This document shows, piece by piece, positions 27,028-36,200 of a stretch of DNA of 64,000 nt. The notes below the pieces were generated by a model, which was not told the origin of the DNA, ran no database searches, and worked only from the letters and a program-made list of their open reading frames with translations. Source of the DNA: Gardnerella vaginalis ATCC 14018 = JCM 11026 (lineage in GTDB: Bacteria > Actinomycetota > Actinomycetes > Actinomycetales > Bifidobacteriaceae); assembly GCF_001042655.1 (NCBI RefSeq), contig NZ_AP012332.1:1426001-1490000 (forward strand), given 5' to 3'. The translations under genes were made by a program, and so were the position numbers. Every line of letters begins with the position of its first letter. The stretch's first letter is position 1.

Positions 27028-28311
27028 TTAACAATCTAAGTTAATGCCGATTAGAACAGGCTCTGGAACAAGTTTTACGCCAAAAGAATCATAAACACCA
27101 TCTATGATTTTGCGCGCTAAATCAACAATATCTTTGCATTTTGCGTTATTGCGATTGGTCAATGCCAAAGTATGCAAAGAAGACAACCCAGCCTCACTTT
27201 TTATACCATTGTTTTGCGTAAGCCTAAATCCTTTATGGAATCCTGCATGATCTATCAGCCATGCTGCAGAGGTCTTGACACCCTTAGATCCATCTGGCAA
27301 AGTGGCGTCAAATCGCGGAGCATCTTCTGGAAGCAAATCTGCCTGAGATTCTGTCAAAATCGGATTCATAAAGAAACTTCCACAACTATGACGATCGGCA
27401 TACTTAGAATCGCCGTCTAACAAATCTCCACAAACATAGTCTTCATTTTGAAGACTAATCGCAGACTCAACACCGCTCTCGCTTTTTGCGTAGCACATCC
27501 ACTTATTTGCGTAACGCATAGCATCTTCAAGCATGCCCTTAGACGCTCTAACGCGCAAAACTTCGCGACGAATCTTAGATGTTTCCATCCTATCGCCAAC
27601 TTGCACGCCAAGCGCGTGAGCAAGCTGAGAATGAGCCACAATACCCGTTTTTGAATGCTTTAAGCAAAAAGTAACAGATAAAACAACGTATCTAGGCGTT
27701 GGGAAGAAGCAATCGGCAGCAACACCAGGCGTCTTATACATGCTTTTTTTAAGAACAGACGTGCGGTATCCAAACTTAAGATCCGCAAGATTCATATAAA
27801 AAGTTGTTTTATCTTTACGATCCCAAACTTCTACACATTCAACGCTTTGCGCCACTTCCGCACCATATGCGCCAATGTTTTGCACAACAGATGCCCCAAC
27901 AGTTCCAGGAATACCAGATAGCGCTTCTACGCCTTCTAAGCCAAGCTGAATCGTATGCGATACAAAATCATCCCAATTGCATCCTGCTTCTGCACTAACG
28001 TGAACTAAACAATCTCCACTATACTTATCAACGCCATCTTCGCTAGGAGCCGCCTCATCTAAAACACAAATTTCACGCCGAGCATCGCGCACAACAACTC
28101 CGTTAAACAACTTGTCGCTAACGAGCATGTTAGATCCACCACCAATAACACACAATGGCAATCCCGCACAATCGGCATCTTCTACAGCTTCAATAACAGC
28201 CACCCTGCTATTAGGCTCTACAAAACGAGCAATACTACCCCCAACCCCAATTGTTGTAAGGTCTGCGAAAGTTGGATTATCAGATTTCGATAAGGATGAT
28301 TGCATACTCAT
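27028..28311 (-). CDS. murB: UDP-N-acetylmuramate dehydrogenase
   Basis: 427 residues from MSMQSSLSK (TAGGA 8 bases upstream); the longer frame starts inside the rpmG terminator. MurB reduces UDP-GlcNAc-enolpyruvate to UDP-MurNAc with FAD and NADPH. FAD contacts are in CVIGGGSNMLVSD; GIPGTVGASVVQNIGAYGAE and the catalytic-serine segment SCGSFFMNP are present. The C-terminus has SAAWLIDHAGFHKG. It is longer than E. coli MurB because of inserts around residues 165-190 and 255-300, as in bifidobacteria. Confidence 0.95.
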   Translation of the reverse strand: MSMQSSLSKSDNPTFADLTTIGVGGSIARFVEPNSRVAVIEAVEDADCAGLPLCVIGGGSNMLVSDKLFNGVVVRDARREICVLDEAAPSEDGVDKYSGDCLVHVSAEAGCNWDDFVSHTIQLGLEGVEALSGIPGTVGASVVQNIGAYGAEVAQSVECVEVWDRKDKTTFYMNLADLKFGYRTSVLKKSMYKTPGVAADCFFPTPRYVVLSVTFCLKHSKTGIVAHSQLAHALGVQVGDRMETSKIRREVLRVRASKGMLEDAMRYANKWMCYAKSESGVESAISLQNEDYVCGDLLDGDSKYADRHSCGSFFMNPILTESQADLLPEDAPRFDATLPDGSKGVKTSAAWLIDHAGFHKGFRLTQNNGIKSEAGLSSLHTLALTNRNNAKCKDIVDLARKIIDGVYDSFGVKLVPEPVLIGINLDC

Positions 28312-28339
28312 ATGCCTAATCCTAACAGCACTAAATAAC

Positions 28340-28362
28340 AAAAAACCCCGCAAAACGCGGGG
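28340..28362 (-). terminator. rpmG terminator
   Basis: Minus strand CCCCGC-GTTTT-GCGGGG (28346-28362) followed by six T residues (28340-28345). It ends the tRNA-Tyr-Thr-Met-rpmG unit before murB. Confidence 0.9.
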
Positions 28363-28399
28363 TAAATAAAGCTACAAAACTTCGCCGAAGCTCACTCGC

Positions 28400-28570
28400 T
28401 TAGCGAGTCTCGCGATGGAGAGTATGCTTGCCGCAACGTGGGCAGAACTTGCTCAACTCGAGACGATCAGGCGTATTACGACGATTCTTCGTCGTGATGT
28501 AATTACGCTCCTTGCACTCCGTGCATGCAAGCGTAATGCCTGGACGGATGTCTGCGCTCTTACTTGCCAT
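28400..28570 (-). CDS. rpmG: 50S ribosomal protein L33
   Basis: 56 residues from [12 protein letters not shown]; in-frame codons further upstream are shadow. Two CxxC pairs ([11 protein letters not shown] and KFCPRCGKH) make this the zinc-binding form. The core [20 protein letters not shown] is standard. It follows three tRNA genes on the same strand by 50 bases, the common tRNA-rpmG linkage of actinobacteria. Confidence 0.96.
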   Translation of the reverse strand: MASKSADIRPGITLACTECKERNYITTKNRRNTPDRLELSKFCPRCGKHTLHRETR

Positions 28571-28620
28571 TTCGTTCACCTCTAGAATGTTGTGTGTTGA
28601 CCAACTCCTGCTGGCCATTG

Positions 28621-28694
28621 TAGCGAGGAAGAGACTCGAACTCTTGACCTTACGATTATGAGTCGTACGCTCTAGCCAGCTGAGCTACCCCGCC
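28621..28694 (-). tRNA. tRNA-Met (CAT)
   Basis: 74 nt with acceptor GGCGGGG/CCTCGCT (two wobbles), anticodon loop ACTCATAAT region giving CAT and T-arm AGAGTTCGAGTCTCT. The intact first acceptor pair and D-arm GCTCAGCTGGCTAGAGC suggest the elongator form. CCA is not encoded. It lies between tRNA-Thr and rpmG. Confidence 0.92.
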
Positions 28695-28698
28695 AGAG

Positions 28699-28770
<72 letters not shown>

Positions 28771-28771
28771 G

Positions 28772-28853
28772 TGGCGGGTAGTGGATTTGAACCACTGAAG
28801 CACGAAGCAACTGATTTACAGTCAGTCCCATTTGGCCGCTCTGGTAACCCGCC
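28772..28853 (-). tRNA. tRNA-Tyr (GTA)
   Basis: 82 nt class II tRNA: acceptor GGCGGGT/ACCCGCC, discriminator A, anticodon loop CTGTAAA (GTA), long variable arm and T-arm GTGGTTCAAATCCAC. It is the first gene of the tRNA-Tyr-Thr-Met-rpmG unit and is separated from tRNA-Thr by one base. Confidence 0.94.
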
Positions 28854-28981
28854 AATGTTTCCGAACGGAGAAGAATATCTCCAAACGGCAACTTTGTTAT
28901 TTTGCCACGAACGCGAGACTAATGCAAGATTAAGACACGCCGAAAGGCAAAAACCGCATCTAAATGCAGTCAAAAATATGA

Positions 28982-30076
28982 TTATTTAAGCGAAAAACCA
29001 TCTTTCTTTAAAGACTCGCATATTTTAAGAACACGGTCATTTGCTTCGGTTTCCGCAATTGTTATGCGAATACCTTCTCCAGCAAAAGCTCGCACAGAAA
29101 GACCTGCATCGACAAAACGCTGATTAGCTCGCTCTGTGTCTTCACCAAACGGCATCCAGAAGAAGTTTGCATACGGCTCGGCAATATTCCACCCTTGTTC
29201 ACGCAAACCGCTTACAACGCGATTACGCTCCTTAACAAGCGCATCTACGCGATTGCGCATCTCTACAAGCGCTTGAGGTTCCAAAGAGGCAATGGCAGCC
29301 ACTTGCGCAATTTGGCTTACTCCAAACGGAACAGCCACTTTTCTCATGCCGTCTACAACATCTGCAGCGCCAATAGCGTATCCAATGCGTAAGCCAGCTA
29401 AACCGTATGCCTTAGAGAATGTTTGAGCAACAACAACGTTTGGATATTCGCGGTAAAGTTGCATGCCATCTGCCGTGCCTTTTGCGTTGTTAAATTGCAC
29501 ATACGCTTCGTCAATAAGCACCAAAACGTCGCTTGGTACAGCATCCAAAACCTTTCTAGCATCCTCATCAGAAAGTTGCGCGGATGTAGGATTGTTTGGA
29601 TTGTTCAAAATAACAAGACGCGTGCGCTCATTAATTGCATCAATCATTGCGTCCACATCGTGCGACCCATCTGCGCGATTAGGAATTTTAACGCTTGTAG
29701 CACCAGCACCCGTAACAATAATTGGATATGCCTCAAAGCTTCTCCAAGGGTATATAACTTCGTCTCCAGGACCAGCGACTAAGTCTACGAGCTGCGTAAT
29801 AACCTCTGTGGAGCCGCAGCCAAGCACAACTTCATTGGGAGTAACGCTAAACTTTTTAGCTAACTCTTCTACAACTTCTGTTCCACGCATATTTGGGTAA
29901 CGATTAATAACACCAAGCGCGCGGTTAGAAATAGCGTCTTTTACGCTTTCTAACGGCTCAAATGGGTTTTCGTTGCTCGAAATCTTATATGCGCGAATGC
30001 CGTCTAATGCGGGCGCTGGTTTGCCTTGCTTGTAATTTGGCAAACTATCTAGAATACTGCGGTGTTTGTAATCCAT
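28982..30076 (-). CDS. hisC: Histidinol-phosphate aminotransferase (HisC family)
   Basis: 364 residues, PLP-dependent fold type I. KISSNENPFEPLESV at the N-terminus, NPNNPTSAQLS, and the PLP lysine in AQTFSKAYGLAGLRIGYAIG (near residue 219) with ANFFWMPFG near the C-terminus are family hallmarks. It converts imidazole-acetol phosphate to histidinol phosphate, and relatives also transaminate aromatic keto acids. No other his gene is nearby, so an aromatic or broad-specificity role is plausible. Confidence 0.9.
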   Translation of the reverse strand: MDYKHRSILDSLPNYKQGKPAPALDGIRAYKISSNENPFEPLESVKDAISNRALGVINRYPNMRGTEVVEELAKKFSVTPNEVVLGCGSTEVITQLVDLVAGPGDEVIYPWRSFEAYPIIVTGAGATSVKIPNRADGSHDVDAMIDAINERTRLVILNNPNNPTSAQLSDEDARKVLDAVPSDVLVLIDEAYVQFNNAKGTADGMQLYREYPNVVVAQTFSKAYGLAGLRIGYAIGAADVVDGMRKVAVPFGVSQIAQVAAIASLEPQALVEMRNRVDALVKERNRVVSGLREQGWNIAEPYANFFWMPFGEDTERANQRFVDAGLSVRAFAGEGIRITIAETEANDRVLKICESLKKDGFSLK

Positions 30077-30111
30077 GATTTTATAATAGTCGCGTCTTAA
30101 ACAAATTAAGC

Positions 30112-30152
30112 AAAAACGCTGAAAACAGCGGCGAACCGTTATTTTCAGCGTT
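30112..30152 (-). terminator. groES terminator
   Basis: Minus strand AACGCTGAAAA (30142-30152) pairs with TTTTCAGCGTT (30115-30125), loop 16, followed by TTT. It lies about 70 bases after the groES stop and before hisC. Confidence 0.75.
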
Positions 30153-30224
30153 AAATAGATTCAAATATTATTTGATTAATTACAAGCGATTAGCAAAGCA
30201 ATCAACCAAACAATTAATCAAAAA

Positions 30225-30518
30225 TCAGCCAAGGATTGCAAGAACGTCACGAGACGAAACAATTAAATAATCTTCGCCTTCGTAATGAACTTCTGTGCCG
30301 CCATACTTGGAGTAAAGAACCTTGTCTCCAACTTTAACGTCCATAGGAATGCGCTCACCCTTGTCGTCGCGACGACCTGGTCCAACAGCCAATACTTCGC
30401 CCTGTTGTGGCTTTTCCTTAGCGTTATCTGGAATATACAAGCCAGAAGCAGTTTGAGTTTCTGCCTGAGCTTGCTTAACAATAATCTTATCTTCCAACGG
30501 TGTGAGCTTAATCGACAC
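30225..30518 (-). CDS. groES: Co-chaperonin GroES
   Basis: 97 residues from a GTG codon at 30518 ([11 protein letters not shown]), with AGAGGTG just upstream; earlier in-frame codons are not conserved in the family. GroES caps GroEL; the mobile loop ([19 protein letters not shown]) and [22 protein letters not shown] are intact. groEL is not adjacent, as is common in actinobacteria. A perfect CIRCE element overlaps the promoter. Confidence 0.96.
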   Translation of the reverse strand: MSIKLTPLEDKIIVKQAQAETQTASGLYIPDNAKEKPQQGEVLAVGPGRRDDKGERIPMDVKVGDKVLYSKYGGTEVHYEGEDYLIVSSRDVLAILG

Positions 30519-30613
30519 TGTCGCCACCTCTTTCTTAAGAGAAATGTAACTATTCGCACAAATAATATTGACGAGGCTGACGATCACGTCAAAACTATCG
30601 CGCACTGTGATTT

Positions 30614-30642
30614 ATAATAGCGCGTTTTTAGCACTCTACCAA
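30614..30642 (-). promoter_or_regulatory. groES promoter
   Basis: Minus strand TTGGTA (30637-30642) and TATTAT (30614-30619) with exactly 17 bases between. The -35 box falls inside the CIRCE spacer, so HrcA binding would block polymerase directly. Confidence 0.6.
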
Positions 30643-30654
30643 CTAGAGTGCTAA
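30628..30654 (-). promoter_or_regulatory. CIRCE element (HrcA operator)
   Basis: TTAGCACTC (30628-30636) and GAGTGCTAA (30646-30654) separated by 9 bases, an exact match to CIRCE. It lies 110 bases upstream of the groES start. HrcA-mediated heat-shock repression is therefore expected. No HspR (HAIR) repeat was seen here. Confidence 0.95.
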
Positions 30655-30710
30655 AATTTTGGAAAATTTTTTAAAAATATGTGTATTTTAATCTACTTTT
30701 AAACTTATTT

Positions 30711-31808
30711 TCATGCAGTGCGACGAGCTAAAACATCTCGCAAATCAGCTTTTCCTAATGAATCTTCAGTAATAACTGGTGGTTCCACATTATTATCGGA
30801 AGCTTCTTTAGTAGAAAGCGGTTTTTTAGCTGAAATTGCCTTAGCAACCTGCTTAGTGGACTTTATTTCCAAGCTTAACGGACCATTATTCTTGTCATTT
30901 GAAGAAGATTCTGTAGAATCAGACCCAAACGAGAAAGATATTAAATCTTGATGAGATTCAGACGAATCAGACGCGCCAGAAGAATCAGATACATCAGGCA
31001 AAGACGATGACTGATTACCAGCAGATACATAACCATTAGCATTCTGCGAATTGACGCGTTCTAAAGCCATACTAATTTCACGCTGCTGCATAACAGAAGT
31101 TTCTGTATTGTCTTGAGTATTCGACGAATATTGTGTAACAGAACCTGATGAATAATTTTGATACTCTTCTTCATGAGCTACAACAGAATTGACAATTGCG
31201 TCAAAAACTGGTTCCACAATAGATTCACTAGATTCGCCATAACCTTTTTTACCATAGTTTTGCGGCACTCCAGCAGATTTGTTATAAGCAGCAACGCGCG
31301 CTTCCCAATCTCGCGCATGCTTTGCCGCAATATAGCCAAAGTAAAGAACTGTTGACACCATAGCGAATGGTATAAGAGCGAACCAAGCAGAATATAATCC
31401 AGACAAACCAGCTACAAGAACCACAAGTGTCAAGAAAACAAGCGAAAAAACCAAAATACGGCGACGACGAACCGCAGCGCGACGAAGAGCACGAATACGA
31501 GCCACATGTTGCGGAGTAAAATTATCTCTTAACACCTTTGACTTATTGCTCTTATTTTTAGTGTTCTTATTTTTATTCGATCGCTTCTCTGACGGTTGCA
31601 TTCCAACCCCTTTCGCCATCGCACCACTACACTCATGGAACAGCGAGGCACTACGCTCATCCACAATATGCAGCGAAGGTGAATACCTATCTTCGCTGTG
31701 CTCCAACATTGACTTCATGCTGTTAACAGTGCGCTTAGGCAACCAACCAAACATTAAGGCTATGATGATAATTAATACAATTAACGCACTCACCGATTCA
31801 TAACCCAT
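30711..31808 (-). CDS. Uncharacterised membrane protein with long cytoplasmic tail
   Basis: 365 residues, no family recognised. A hydrophobic segment opens the protein (about 6-24: VSALIVLIIIIALMFGWLP). A Lys/Asn-rich linker (KRSNKNKNTKNKSNKSK) leads to an Arg-rich patch and two close hydrophobic segments at about 121-140 and 143-163. The remaining 200 residues are polar and Ser/Asn-rich, probably disordered. It is divergent from the fmdB-type gene and its start has no clear Shine-Dalgarno. The layout resembles conserved actinobacterial envelope-linked proteins of unknown role. Confidence 0.75.
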   Translation of the reverse strand: MGYESVSALIVLIIIIALMFGWLPKRTVNSMKSMLEHSEDRYSPSLHIVDERSASLFHECSGAMAKGVGMQPSEKRSNKNKNTKNKSNKSKVLRDNFTPQHVARIRALRRAAVRRRRILVFSLVFLTLVVLVAGLSGLYSAWFALIPFAMVSTVLYFGYIAAKHARDWEARVAAYNKSAGVPQNYGKKGYGESSESIVEPVFDAIVNSVVAHEEEYQNYSSGSVTQYSSNTQDNTETSVMQQREISMALERVNSQNANGYVSAGNQSSSLPDVSDSSGASDSSESHQDLISFSFGSDSTESSSNDKNNGPLSLEIKSTKQVAKAISAKKPLSTKEASDNNVEPPVITEDSLGKADLRDVLARRTA

Positions 31809-31994
31809 ACGTATAAATATAAAGTGCGTTACGGATGTGAAGAGCCAAAATCAATTCGGCGTGTCGCAATTATAGGAATTATTACATTAAATTTTTACAA
31901 ATTACTGCATCTTTTTGCATATATTTTAAGTCATCTTTCATGCGGTGCGGGAATGAGCTAGGATATGTGATGGAAATAAAGATCGGAGGAACCG

Positions 31995-32171
31995 TTGCCT
32001 ACTTATCATTACCGTTGCAAGCAATGTGGATATGATTTTTCGGAATATCAATCGTTTGAAGATGACCCAATTACAGTGTGTCCAAAATGCGGAAAACCAG
32101 AACTTCGTAAGGTGTTTTCTGCGCCACCAATCAATTTTAAAGGTAGCGGATTTTATCGCACTGATAAATAA
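31995..32171 (+). CDS. FmdB-type zinc ribbon protein (small, TTG start)
   Basis: 58 residues starting with TTG, preceded by GGAGG at 5 bases. The sequence begins MPTYHYRCKQCGYDFSEYQS and has CxxC pairs at residues 8/11 and 29/32 (CKQC, CPKC), then SAPPINFKGSGFYRTD: the signature of the FmdB/CxxC_CXXC_SSSS family. Members are small, widespread and of unclear role, possibly regulatory. In actinobacteria this gene often precedes a SAF-domain gene, as here. Confidence 0.9.
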   Translation: MPTYHYRCKQCGYDFSEYQSFEDDPITVCPKCGKPELRKVFSAPPINFKGSGFYRTDK

Positions 32172-32191
32172 TTTTTCAAGCAGGTACAAAC

Positions 32192-32253
32192 AATTTGTGG
32201 AAATGTGCATAAACAATTTCGCTTATTAGCAAATTTGTGGAAAAGTGCATAAA
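32192..32253 (+). repeat. Direct repeats with DnaA-box-like cores
   Basis: AATTTGTGGAAATGTGCATAA (32192-32212) recurs as AATTTGTGGAAAAGTGCATAA (32232-32252), 40 bases apart with one difference. The first contains TGTGCATAA, the reverse complement of TTATGCACA, an accepted DnaA-box variant. About 30 bases downstream lies the block CTTTAACCACATTGA, shared in inverted form with 21915-21929. Confidence 0.6.
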
Positions 32254-32310
32254 AATCGTCTGATTTACAATAGAAAATAACCTTTAACCACATTGACAAA
32301 AATATCTTGT

Positions 32311-32342
32311 AGAAGCATCACCTTTTATTAGATGATGCTTCT
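32311..32342 (+). other. Perfect hairpin abutting a start codon
   Basis: AGAAGCATCA (32311-32320) and TGATGCTTCT (32333-32342) form a 10-bp perfect stem with a 12-base loop, and the ATG of the next gene begins at 32343. The 3' arm occupies the place where a ribosome binding site would be, and no other Shine-Dalgarno is seen. Confidence 0.65.
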
Positions 32343-33014
32343 ATGAGCATGATATCAATATTAAAAAACACATCTAGCACGCATGATACGCACGAGAATC
32401 AAGTGCCAGCCATGCTTTTAAAACGCAGGCAGAAAGCACTTTTGTTAAATGCACTTACCATATTTTTTATTAGCGTTGCAACACTTATTGCAATAAATAT
32501 GATTACGAGCTGTCAAGAAACGCAAATCATACCTGTAGCAATTAGAGATATATCTAAAGGCACTCTTATTAAACAAGATGATTTGTCTTATGTTAACGTG
32601 CCCAAAAACAGTGTTTTTAATCATGTTATTAACAAAGATTTGATCAAAAATGCTATTATCGCAACCTGCAATATCAAATATGGTATGCCTATCTTTACTA
32701 GTCAGATTACGCAACAAGCAAAAATTCCACCAGGATTCACAACGATTTCAATAAAACTGGCAAGCAACAACCAAGATTTAAACATTGGAGAAAATATTTC
32801 GATAGCATTTAGCAAAGTTTCAAGAGGAGATCACAACGAGAATGACATTGTTCAAGAAAATAAAAACATTTCTTTTATCCACGATGTAATAGTAGTCAAA
32901 ACAGGCAATTCATCTCAAAACGCGTTACTAGCCATGCCTGCAGAGTCTGCGTTACAGATAATAAATACACAATCTATTATTCCAAACCTTGCGGTTATTG
33001 CAATACGAGGATAA
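32343..33014 (+). CDS. SAF-domain protein, CpaB/RcpC-like
   Basis: 223 residues. One membrane segment at about residues 35-52 follows a basic stretch (LLKRRQK), then a SAF domain: IIPVAIRDISKGTLIKQDDLSYVNVP, GMPIFTSQITQ. This resembles CpaB/RcpC-type proteins of Flp pilus assembly and free-standing SAF proteins of actinobacteria. No pilus genes adjoin it, so the role is open. The start sits directly after a hairpin; a later ATG at residue 24 (MLLKRRQK) is an alternative. Confidence 0.75.
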   Translation: MSMISILKNTSSTHDTHENQVPAMLLKRRQKALLLNALTIFFISVATLIAINMITSCQETQIIPVAIRDISKGTLIKQDDLSYVNVPKNSVFNHVINKDLIKNAIIATCNIKYGMPIFTSQITQQAKIPPGFTTISIKLASNNQDLNIGENISIAFSKVSRGDHNENDIVQENKNISFIHDVIVVKTGNSSQNALLAMPAESALQIINTQSIIPNLAVIAIRG

Positions 33015-33021
33015 AACAGTT

Positions 33022-33225
33022 TTACCTACCACGTTCACTAAAAACTGCCCAATGAGGCGGAAGCTCTCCAAGAATACGATTATCGTCATCTTTAGAGCGC
33101 TGGTCTAAAGTCTGAAAATCCGAAGGCTCCAGCTTAACGCCATCAGCATCAAAAAGCTCAGAGCCTTTACGAACTACTCGATTATGCGTTCTAGAACATC
33201 TGCGATTGGGATTATAGTCACTCAC
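33022..33225 (-). CDS. Small conserved-looking hypothetical protein
   Basis: 67 residues from a GTG codon. MSDYNPNRRCSRTHNRVVRKGSELFDADGVKLEPSDFQTLDQ is read in two parts; it is charged, without membrane segment or cysteine motif beyond one Cys. No named family was recognised, though similar small proteins occur in bifidobacteria by memory. It is the third gene of the FHA/pseudo-helicase run, 24 bases downstream. A 14-base duplication covers its start. Confidence 0.65.
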   Translation of the reverse strand: MSDYNPNRRCSRTHNRVVRKGSELFDADGVKLEPSDFQTLDQRSKDDDNRILGELPPHWAVFSERGR

Positions 33226-33249
33226 CTATAGTCACTCACCTATCACGGC

Positions 33250-36200
33250 TCACTGATCTTCACCATAAAGCTCGCCTATTCTAGAAACAACCCGCTCAAC
33301 CTCTTTTTCAGGATTTACGAATGCTCCAACGCTCCAAACATTCATAACAGACCAGCCAAGATACTCCAAATCTTGCGCAAACATGCGATGACGTTCACGC
33401 GTTGATTCTATATTCATGAATCTCATATCATCCGTTAAAACAGCAAGAGCAAAAGGCTTATCTGGCAAACCAACAACAAGAGGAATACTGTGTTCCTTAT
33501 CAAATCCGTAATTCACCGCTACGCACAATCCGCGAGCGCGAATACGATCCGCCAAATCAGTAAACAAAACATTATTAAAACTGTCTACTGAAGAATCAAA
33601 AGCCTCCGCACGCGCATCTGCAGCTTCTGCCTTATTTTCTGCCTTATCTTGATCATATTCAGGTTTTGCTTCATCAAAATCAGTTGGATTTACTGGACTA
33701 TCATCCAACTGCTCAGCCCAAATAAGCAATTCTTTAAGCAGCTTAGGACCATCCTGATGCAAACGTTCATCTTCCATATCACTAGATTTAAACGCGCAAA
33801 CAATATCTAAATTTCTACGAGCTAATGCTAACGAATCAAGAAGTATGCCCTTACCGCCTTCTTCTTCCAAAACACCAAATTGTTGCAAAAGCCTACCGTG
33901 AGAAGTTTTTGCATAGCATAAGGAAAGAATAACATCCGTAGCGGCAGCACCAACAGACTCACTAGCATCTACAAGACGAACATGGCGAAGGAATCTATTC
34001 ATATTTTCATCTTTAATAGCAAGAGCCTTAAGCTCCGCTCCTAAACGATTCCTAAACACACTCGTAAGAGTTACAACTGCAAGAACATAGCTGGAAGGAA
34101 CTACCGTGAAAGTCGTAGCACGCTGTTTTATCAAGGAAACAACTTCGTCAATTTCCCTCTGACTACTCTCAATCAAACCAGTAGACATAACAGGAACACC
34201 AGAAGCCTCAACTTGGTGAAGCTTAACTTTACCTTGCATTTTATCTACAGGAACATCGTGACGAAGCGAACCATACCCATGATTTTCAAGGAAATTGGCA
34301 AGACGAAGAGAACGCCTAGTAGCACGAGATTTAACATGTACAGAAGGCAAAACACTAATCAAATCGTTAACACTCTGCGAACTTACCGTATTCTTATGAG
34401 CAATGACCACAACTTGGCGAGCACGAGCGAGAATGCTAAGAAGCTCAATATTGCTCAAATGCTCAACAGAATCAAGGATCACAATGTCTACAATCGGCTT
34501 AAATTCAGTCATCATAGTCAAAGTAGAAGGCATAGCAACCATAATTGGCTTAGCAGCAAGAAGAAGATCTGCATGAGAATTCATCAATTTGGTAAAAGTC
34601 ACGCCAGAACTATTACTTGCCAGAGTTGTGTGAAGCTGATTAGCTTCCTGAGACCTAGAGAAAAGAAGTTCACACAAACGTTTTAAAGTCTCTTGTTGAA
34701 CCATAGGCCCCACAGAGCGCACATGCTCAGTATCTACCTGAACAAAACGGTCAGAAGCATCTTGCATAGCCGAACCATCTTGGTTAGAAATAATCGCGGA
34801 AGAATTAACGATATCTTCAAAAACCGTAGTCCACCAAGCCAAGTGAAGCTCACCATCTAACGCAGAACCAGTAACATTACGCCTACGCAAATCGCAAACA
34901 AGGTCTTCTAAACCAACACCGCGTAAATCGCGCTCAATCACACACCTACCAGGTAAAGTATCTAAGGAAGCACGATCGTCATGTAAAGCCTGCAAACGCT
35001 CATCAAGTTTAGTAAACTCAACATTTTCAAGATCAGCACCCAAACGCGTGGTGGAAAGAACAGCATCAAGAGCTACAAGATTACGATCCAAAAGCTCCTG
35101 AGTACTAACAATCTCATCTAACTTAGGCGGTAACACAGGCCACCCTCCATGAGGAACAAAAGTACGCCACTGAGCAGCTTGCTGAGCAACAATCTTCAAA
35201 GCCTCATGAAGATCATCTACTTTAGCTCCTACACGCAAAAGACTACGAGCTTCTTTAATATGACGTCTACGCTCCCAGAAGCCCATTACTGTACCTTCAC
35301 GCTTGCGAACAGCTTTAGGCTTACTTGCTTCAATCATCGCGCTAAGATCACGTTCAAAAATATCTGCTTGGAAAACATCTAAAACTCGGCGAAGATTCTT
35401 TAACACCGTAACCTGTCTACCCCATTCGCGTGCGGTAGCAGGAACAGGAAAACCGCAGTTTTGAACAGTTGATTTAACATGTTCGCGTGCTGCAGGAAGA
35501 AGCTTTAGTAGAACATCTACAACGCGCTGATATACAGCAACAGCCTCATTCTCATTGAACAAAGACGCGCCAAACCACGGGGTATCTTCAGGCTTTATCG
35601 TAAATTCTCCAAGCTCATCTGCTTGATGTAATTTTTGCGCCCATTCATCTAAATGACCAGAAAGCGATCTTGCAGCAGCAACATCTAGTCTTACATGAGT
35701 ACAAGGATGAGTAGGCAACATTGCAATAGCAGCAAGATTTTGCATTGTCTGATACGCTGACACACCCCAACGCTCATCTACTCCGTGCAAGTCTCCCAAA
35801 TAACGATTTAAGCGAGTTTTAACACCAACTAACTCGTCACAAACCTGCTCAAAACGGCTAGAAGCAACGCTTTGACGCGCCCCAACTGCAGCTATGAGCT
35901 GAGAATCCACATGTTTCGCAAGGTGAGAATCCGAAACGTCTAGCGCAAGCGAAGAAATCTCATTCGCACTAAGAGCATGACGGAATCGACGCTGTTGTTC
36001 CATAACATTTGGAACATATAAAATGGACTTTCCAGCAAGAACACAGCGTGAAGAAATCGCAGCCGCGATAGAAGCAGAATCAGATCCAGCATCCACGTCT
36101 AAAGCCAGAGAAACGCCATTAGCAGCTAAACCAGATGCATAACGTACAACATTATCTACATCACCGACTTCATATTCACAATGAGGGTCTACATCTAGAG

